Source of the DNA: Eustoma russellianum
Lineage: Eukaryota; Streptophyta; Magnoliopsida; Gentianales; Gentianaceae
Length of the DNA: 64,000 nucleotides
Assembly: GCA_036186865.1 (NCBI GenBank)
Contig: AP025048.1
Span: forward strand, 23,070,400 to 23,134,399
Direction: 5' to 3'
Positions 58,146-64,000 of the stretch are shown one piece after another. The position numbers and the translations under genes were made by a program. The first letter of the stretch is position 1; every line of letters starts with the position of its first letter. A model generated the notes under the pieces. It was not told where the DNA came from. It searched no databases and was given only the letters and a program-made list of their open reading frames with translations.

Positions 58146-61100
58146 TCAAAGGACTCTTAAGTGAGCAGACGTGAGATCTAAAGTGACTGCTGCCTTAACC
58201 AAAGACGGGAGAGAGGCCGCTGTATAGTACTTCGTAAGTGGGGAGAGCATGGCATGCTGTGCTAAATAATGTGCTGCCATATTTGCTTCACGATAAATAT
58301 GTCCGCTAGGGATTCGATGAGAATGAACCAGATGAAGAAGCCAATGAGTGTGATAGTTCCCATAGGTTACGTGAGACTGGCTGAGACGATCAATCAGTTG
58401 GACACAGTCCGACTCTAGGGTAATTGAGCGATAAACTGGAAGGAAATAAAGAAGACCAAAAAACGCAGCCTGGATTTCTGCATGAAGAGGAGCGCATTGT
58501 GGGAGCCGGAATGAAATTGCGCCTAGACATAATCCTGTATGATTACGCAATATGGCACCACCTGCTGCAAAATGTCGGCCCACCGCAGCATCCACATTTA
58601 GTTTCAAACGGCCTGAAGGCGGAGTGACCCACCGAATTATGATCGGGCGAGGAGGCCGAGGTGGAGGAAGCCATCGGAACACCTGCCTTGAAAAGGTAGA
58701 AAGTTTAGAACCTGTGATTTTCTTGTGCCACAGAGTAATATCATAATAGATGTTGGCCTTGAGAGAAAATGTTGTACAAGTGGTCTTGTCCCCATAAACC
58801 ATGGATGTGTAAGAACACCAGATGTTGTAGACAATGATGGCGGGTATCACAATTTTATAAACCCCAACAAGAGAAGAGAGTGTTGATCGATACCACCAAG
58901 CAAGAAGATAATGACGTAGTTGTAATGATGAAGGAAGGGGGCAATGCAGCTCACTTGCAAAATAAGTCCATATAGGATGAACATAAGAGCAAAATATGAA
59001 AACATGGTCAATTGTAGCCGAATCACTCCTGCAGAACGGGCATTGTGTTGGTTGTGCCGCAATATATCGGCCAATATAGTCCTGAAAAGGCAATGCTGAG
59101 TGGAAAAGACGCCATAAGAACAGCCTGATGGAGGGTGAATGATGCTTTGACCAAATAAAAGAAGACGAAAGGACGGTAGGAGAGGAAATCCGGCAGACAT
59201 CATAAGCACTTTTGAGTGAAAATTCCTTCAGTGTCGTTGGGATCCATGTGTACTGATCTCCCTGGCTTGTTGTGTGCAGTAAGCAGAACGAATGAATACG
59301 GCAGATTGTTTTCCAGATAGGCGAGTCGGTTATCCGAGGAATATAATCATGTCTCTGACCATATTTTGCATGCATGAAATTACTCCATAAATTTGAGTGC
59401 TGATGATAAATCCACCAAATACGGCAATGATATGCCCGTTGAAGGACATTTAAATCACGGAGGCCTAGTCCGCCCTCAGCCTTTGGCTTAGTAATGGTTG
59501 TCCAGGAAACCCAATGATGTCGTCTACCCCAATAAAACGTAGCCATTTTGCGATGAATAATTTGAATGACCGATTTGGGTATGCCACCTGCGGCCATAAT
59601 ATGAAGAGGAAGCGCAGATATTACCGATTGCAAGAGCACGAGGCGGCCTGCAGCAGATAGTAATTTAGATTGCCACCCCTGTAGTCTGTCGTCAATATGT
59701 TGTAGCAGTGAGACACAGTGTTGAGAACGAGAAATGCCCTTGTGTAAAACGGATCCAAGATATCGAAATGGGAGAGTTGCGAGACGCATGCCCAAAATAT
59801 GCATGAAACATTGACGCTGATGTGAAGTAACAGCAGCAGAAGGAATCATACTACTCTTTTGGAAATTCACTTTCTGACCCGAAGCAGTTTCGTATTGTTT
59901 AAGAAACATATGAAAATGTCTTAAATTTCGCTGTGTACCTCGAAGGAATACTAGAAGATCATCTGCATAAGCCAAATGCGTAACCTGAAAAGGAATGCGG
60001 CCTATGCGAAATGGCTGCAACACCCCTGCAGCTGTCAAAGCTTTTAAACCTCTGCTGAAACCCTCTGCTGCTAAAATGAATAATAGAGGAGATAAAGGAT
60101 CTCCCTGCTTTACTCCTCTATACGGGCGAAATTGAGTAGATGGCTGCCCATTTATTAGAACCGCAAGCGTGGTGGCACTCAAATGATTCAATATAATACG
60201 TGTAAAGAAGGCCGAAAATCCAAAGGCTTTGAGGATTAATTCCAAGTATTCCCAGCTAACTCTGTCAAAAGCTTTCATCATATCTAACTTGAGACAGAGT
60301 TGTGAACCACCTCGATCAAGCATATGAATCATCTCTCGGGCCAGCAAAACTGATTGTGAAATGTCCATACCCGGCAGGAAGCCAGTTTGTTCTGGAGAGA
60401 TTAGACGTGGCAACAATTTACTCAATCGACTAGCAACAATTCTGGTACAGACTTTACTGATAAAATTTGTGAGACAAATAGGACGATAATCACTGAAAGT
60501 CGTCGGAGAGATTTTCTTTGGGATCAGTGTGATCAAAGCACTCGCCATTATTTTAGGTTGTGGGACACCAAGAAAGAATTCTTGAACTGCTAAGATAACA
60601 TCAGTGCGTATAATTGACCAGCAAGTTCTATAAAAGTTACCATCAAAGCCATCAGGCCCTGCTGCACTTTGTGGATCCAAATGCCAAACCGCTGTCTGAA
60701 TTTCTTCTGGCATCGGAATTTGTGTTAATGAGGCATTGTCTTCTGCCGATAGTAGAGAGGGAATATGACATAATATTTGCTCATAATTGCCCGTTGGTTC
60801 TTTCGCAAATAAGGATGTATAGAACGACACTGCTTCAGTCATTATATCATGAGGGGTGGAACAGATAAGTCCTGTGGATGTTTGAATTTGCTGAATCTTA
60901 AGATGTAGACGCCTGCCTTTGACAATAGAATGATAGTAACGAGTATTTGCATCTCCATCCTTCAACCATCGGACTCTTGCTTTTTGTTTCCAGTAATGCA
61001 TTTCATAGGAAGCTGCTTGTTGATATTCTGCCTTTGCCCGATGATACTCCATACGACTTTCCTCTGTCTGCTGCACATCCCACTGATGTTCAGCTTGAGT

Positions 61101-61610
61101 AAGCTGAGCCTCAGCGTGTTGAACCCGAGAGAAAATATTACCAAAGATGTCTTTATTCCATTGTTGCACATCCTTTCTGAACTTAAGCAATTTATCATAG
61201 AAACCATACATGCCTCCCATTGTTGGATACGCATTCCATGCATCACGCATGTAAGCTAAGAAATCGGGGTGCTGCAGCCATGAGTGTAAAAATCGAAAGG
61301 TGCGGCGCGGTGAACCCATTGTATGTCGGCATATTAAAAGTAGCGGCGTATGATCCGATGCAACTCGAGGGAGATGCGTAAGCTGCAGATCTTCAAATTT
61401 ATCATGAAAGTCAGAATTGATAAATAACCAGTCTAATCGTCGGCGCAACCTGCCAAGACCGCGACCATCCGTCCAAGTGTACCTCGTACCCTGAAATGGC
61501 AACGACATCAAACCACATGACTCTATACAATCATTGAAGTCTTGCAAAACCGATAGTGAAGGCTGAGAGCGCCCTTCATGATCTGAGAGAGATCGGAAAG
61601 TATTGAAGTG
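58146..61610 (-). CDS. LINE C ORF2: partial endonuclease, reverse transcriptase, RNase H
   Basis: 1154 open residues counted from 61610, where LINE sequence begins after a microsatellite; upstream Tyr/Ile codons are repeat-derived. Order: C-terminal half of an APE-type endonuclease (GTRYTWTDGR, RLDWLFIN, SDHTPLLL; about residues 30-95); RT about residues 300-600 with LIPKK--P--F-DYRPICLTNF, KLDMMKAFDRVSWEYL, GVKQGDPLSPLLFILA and the catalytic YADD box (LAYADDLLVF); zinc-RT region (FSLKSAYDVC, FLWRLFHSALP, C-x2-C-x6-H); and RNase H (about 970-1110) with NVDAA, AEIQA, ESDC. No stop interrupts it. It is 5'-truncated: ORF1 and the endonuclease N-terminus are gone, so it cannot move by itself, though its RT looks catalytically complete. 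Confidence 0.9.
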   Translation of the reverse strand, partial: HFNTFRSLSDHEGRSQPSLSVLQDFNDCIESCGLMSLPFQGTRYTWTDGRGLGRLRRRLDWLFINSDFHDKFEDLQLTHLPRVASDHTPLLLICRHTMGSPRRTFRFLHSWLQHPDFLAYMRDAWNAYPTMGGMYGFYDKLLKFRKDVQQWNKDIFGNIFSRVQHAEAQLTQAEHQWDVQQTEESRMEYHRAKAEYQQAASYEMHYWKQKARVRWLKDGDANTRYYHSIVKGRRLHLKIQQIQTSTGLICSTPHDIMTEAVSFYTSLFAKEPTGNYEQILCHIPSLLSAEDNASLTQIPMPEEIQTAVWHLDPQSAAGPDGFDGNFYRTCWSIIRTDVILAVQEFFLGVPQPKIMASALITLIPKKISPTTFSDYRPICLTNFISKVCTRIVASRLSKLLPRLISPEQTGFLPGMDISQSVLLAREMIHMLDRGGSQLCLKLDMMKAFDRVSWEYLELILKAFGFSAFFTRIILNHLSATTLAVLINGQPSTQFRPYRGVKQGDPLSPLLFILAAEGFSRGLKALTAAGVLQPFRIGRIPFQVTHLAYADDLLVFLRGTQRNLRHFHMFLKQYETASGQKVNFQKSSMIPSAAVTSHQRQCFMHILGMRLATLPFRYLGSVLHKGISRSQHCVSLLQHIDDRLQGWQSKLLSAAGRLVLLQSVISALPLHIMAAGGIPKSVIQIIHRKMATFYWGRRHHWVSWTTITKPKAEGGLGLRDLNVLQRAYHCRIWWIYHQHSNLWSNFMHAKYGQRHDYIPRITDSPIWKTICRIHSFCLLHTTSQGDQYTWIPTTLKEFSLKSAYDVCRISSPTVLSSSFIWSKHHSPSIRLFLWRLFHSALPFQDYIGRYIAAQPTQCPFCRSDSATIDHVFIFCSYVHPIWTYFASELHCPLPSSLQLRHYLLAWWYRSTLSSLVGVYKIVIPAIIVYNIWCSYTSMVYGDKTTCTTFSLKANIYYDITLWHKKITGSKLSTFSRQVFRWLPPPRPPRPIIIRWVTPPSGRLKLNVDAAVGRHFAAGGAILRNHTGLCLGAISFRLPQCAPLHAEIQAAFFGLLYFLPVYRSITLESDCVQLIDRLSQSHVTYGNYHTHWLLHLVHSHRIPSGHIYREANMAAHYLAQHAMLSPLTKYYTAASLPSLVKAAVTLDLTSAHLRVL

Positions 61611-61663
61611 TATATATATATATACACATATATATATATATATTTTAAAAAAAACGTGTATAC

Positions 61664-61694
<31 letters not shown>

Positions 61695-61722
61695 CATGTA
61701 TATACATATATATACATATAGT
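61611..61722. repeat. TA-rich microsatellite at the 5' end of LINE C
   Basis: TATATACACATATA-type repeats with a short TTTTAAAAAAAACG insert that also occurs at 57299-57311, suggesting a duplicated microsatellite block. Confidence 0.9.
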
Positions 61723-61859
61723 TACTAGACGGGGAAGTCATCGTTCTTTTGAACTATAGTGTGATTAGCAGGCCTCATGTTCCACGAATGATCATGATCA
61801 TTTGATTTCGTTTTTTCTTTTTTAGTTTGTAGTAAAGGCTACCCTCGGCCATTTAACGC
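61723..61859. other. Short unassigned spacer
   Basis: Includes the palindrome GAATGATCATGATCATTTGA near 61787; otherwise nothing seen. Confidence 0.4.
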
Positions 61860-61942
61860 GGTACATATATATGTATATATATGTACATATATGTATACAT
61901 ATATATACATATATATATATATACATATATATACATATATAA
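61860..61942. repeat. TATATG/TATACA microsatellite
   Basis: Same motif types as the tracts around the LINEs. Confidence 0.9.
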
Positions 61943-62909
61943 ATTATTAACCCAGAAACAATTACAAACATAAAAACAAAGAGAGAGACAAAGATAAAAC
62001 ATACAAATCTTCATCATACTGGGAAATTCATTTAGGGTCTTAGGTAAATTTTTACACAAATTAAATCTGGCTATGAATCTTATTATAATTCTCAGTACGC
62101 AGTCTCGCCCTTAACATGCCTTTATTCATTCGGCTTAAAACGGGCTCTCGTAATTTCGAGAGATTATAATAAACTCAGCCTGACTTAATAGTAACCTTAC
62201 CCAAATAGAACAAATTTCCTCAGTATGCGAAAGACTTTTTTTTTATATTTTTTTAACCGATCAATCATCCATCACAAAGTTGACAAATCCAGACATCCCA
62301 GAAGGGATTAAGGGTATAAACCCCCTGGCACACTTATGACGTTCATGATCGTTATACCTTACCATATCAAATAAATTAGATATACAGCATAGTTCAACAC
62401 AAAGATGCTTAGCCTTCCATTAAGCTAAGGAAATTGAAAACAAGATAAAAGTAAGAAGAAAGAGAGATTACCTGAAAAATGGAAAACTGGAAGACTGCAA
62501 GCTACAAGCTATATGTGAACAAACTTGGAGATTTTTATTCCAAAAGAAAGTGTTTACAAGAGAGTGTTTTTCCCAAAGCTTGTCCTCTTCAATGAGGAAT
62601 GGCCTCCTTTTATAGACAGTCTCCCGGATTTGAAACTCTAGTCTAAACTAAATTACAAATGAAATTCAAATGAAATTTACATAAATTTACATGAAATTTA
62701 AATTTACAATAATGGCCAGTATAATGCCAAAATCCAAGGAATCTTCCTTTTGTATAAGTCTTCACGGTGGACCAATATGTCTGCCATATTGTCTCTTCAA
62801 TTCAGATTTAGCCGATTTCTCTGTTAATTTGTTGATGAATATTATCAATCATTCTCTGAACTTGTTCTTCATCCAGATCGTCTAAATCTTGAGATTCTCC
62901 AGCTAATAT
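61943..62909 (-). other. Non-coding region, possible pararetrovirus-like promoter/leader remnant
   Basis: In minus sense: a short acidic, Gln-rich open tail of about 30 codons ends with a stop near 62815. About 200 bp of AT-rich DNA follows, then a strong TATA-type box CTATAAAAGGAGGCC (62608-62622), then a leader with ACACTCTCTTGTAAACAC. End of a coding frame, intergenic promoter and leader in this order recalls the intergenic region of plant pararetroviruses (Caulimoviridae) integrated in genomes. No viral protein motif is present in the window, so an ordinary promoter or LTR remnant remains possible. Confidence 0.3.
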
Positions 62910-64000
62910 TGTTGGACCGTACACCTGCAATAAAACACCACTAGAAGGGGGGTGAATAGTGGTTAGCGGAAATTACATTACAACCCTTTGTTAAAATCCC
63001 CTTTGAAAACAGAATCTGAAACCACCTCAGATTCAGTATCCGTTTTTCAAAAATTTAAAAATAATTGTACACAACTCCAAAAATTATGAAAATTTCCAGA
63101 ATTTAACTTCAATGAGTTATCAAGGCTCTATCCAAAAATCAGACAAAAATAAGATCGTTTGATCCTTCAAATAAATAAAAAGATTCAGATGGTCAATCTG
63201 GACAGAATTGGACAGAATGTTGCTGATTTTGCAAAACGTGTTTCTCTTTGAATACTTAACCAAAAAGGTTGATCTTTATATCAAAACACTCCTTAGGATG
63301 TGTAGATGAAGTTTCCAAAAGGCCCTGACCTTAACCAACTCTTGAAAAATACAGAATTTAAGTTTTCTCAAAACTGGTCAGATTGCTTCCAGATTGGAGC
63401 AGTTATCTTGCAAAGACTGAAAGACTAACTTTCCCTTGCTCAAATCAAGTGATTCTTGTTGCAAATGAAAGCTAACAGTCTGAAGTATAACTCCACCAAA
63501 AATCACGAATTTTGAAAGTGTTTAGATATTTTTTCAAATTGTGAGAAGTTGTGTGAAAACTGCAGTCAAAAACGGGCAGAAAACAGAAATAAAGAAACAA
63601 GAGAAGAACACCGAGAATTTATCCTGGTTCGGTCAATGTGACCTACTCCAGTCCCAAGGAACACCTTTCATTGGATTTCACTATGGTATGAACCAAATTA
63701 CAGCAAGAACCAAGCTTGATCCTTGGGTTATACACCAACCCTATTCAAGACTTGGATGAACACCTTTATGCAACTCTTGGTTGCAACACCTCTATCACCT
63801 ATTGATGTAGCCTTATAGATTTGGCTAATCAATCTTACAAATAAGACACAAGAAGGTGTGTATAGTGTAGCTGGACAACAACTAGAAATGGAACACCTTA
63901 GCTACACAAAGTATGAACGAAAATATGAGAAGAGAATAGCAAGACAACAATCTTCAATTTTTGCTTTTCAAGTGTGTGTCTTCTCTTCTTCACCTTGCCT
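62910..64000 (-). repeat. LTR of second Sirevirus-like family (incomplete)
   Basis: Begins TGTTGGACCG and continues with CACCACTAGAAGGGGGG, an LTR-end motif also seen in the first family (395-407). Shares blocks with 8734-9687 in reverse orientation, including GGTTCGGTCAATGTGACC and GGCTAATCAATCTTACAAAT. No primer-binding site lies beside 62910, so this is a 3' or solo LTR whose element body, if any, lies to the right of the window. Confidence 0.7.

Noticed and set aside
58949..59060. His in place of the fourth Asp in LINE RNase H as a novelty
   Set aside because: The AH-LA form is common in plant LINE RNase H domains and is present in both copies here, so it is a lineage trait. The coordinates given are approximate.

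Overview
This is nuclear DNA from a flowering plant. The evidence is a complete, intron-rich gene for the spliceosome protein PRP8 and, around it, typical plant retroelements: Sirevirus/Ty1-copia-type LTR elements, older copia remains, L1-type LINEs with a C-terminal RNase H, and foldback MITEs. The species cannot be told from the sequence. All features rest on reading the sequence by eye; no similarity search was run.

Layout. 1-8733: minus-strand array of a long-LTR, gag-only retroelement (about 3.06 kb LTRs, full gag, no pol) with remains of a further unit at the left edge. It sits in the LTR of a second family (8734-9687). 9841-10024: small hairpin MITE. 11934-24319: PRP8, minus strand, 18 coding exons, 2378 codons, all introns GT-AG. 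24524-24532: probable TATA box. 24645-24833: a second hairpin MITE in the PRP8 promoter region. 25480-39000: layered, decayed copia elements on the minus strand (gag with zinc knuckle, integrase, RT, RNase H, an extra 3' reading frame, repeat-rich LTR). 39112-41640: microsatellites, old LTR pieces and a 37-bp tandem repeat. 41643-56455: a plus-strand LINE whose RNase H region is split by a 12,002-bp insertion. That insertion has the form LTR-internal-LTR-internal-LTR with an exact 4389-bp period and 5-bp TGTTG target duplications. 56511-61610: two more copies of the same LINE family on the minus strand, all set in TA-rich microsatellites. 61943-62909: non-coding DNA that may hold a pararetrovirus-like promoter/leader remnant. 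62910-64000: LTR of the second family, running off the window.

How it fits together. The only evident host gene is PRP8, lying in a roughly 15-kb gene island between repeat blocks. The most striking structure is the tandem, pol-less Sirevirus-like family. It occurs twice in opposite orientation, both times with three LTRs or their remains. It carries repeated palindromes in the LTR, a cluster of polypurine tracts, and in the plus-strand array a gag shortened in frame to its N-terminus plus coiled coil. The LINE family shows a second pattern: all three copies lie in (TA)n-type DNA and their 3' regions contain stem-loops, arranged in about 200-bp modules in one copy.
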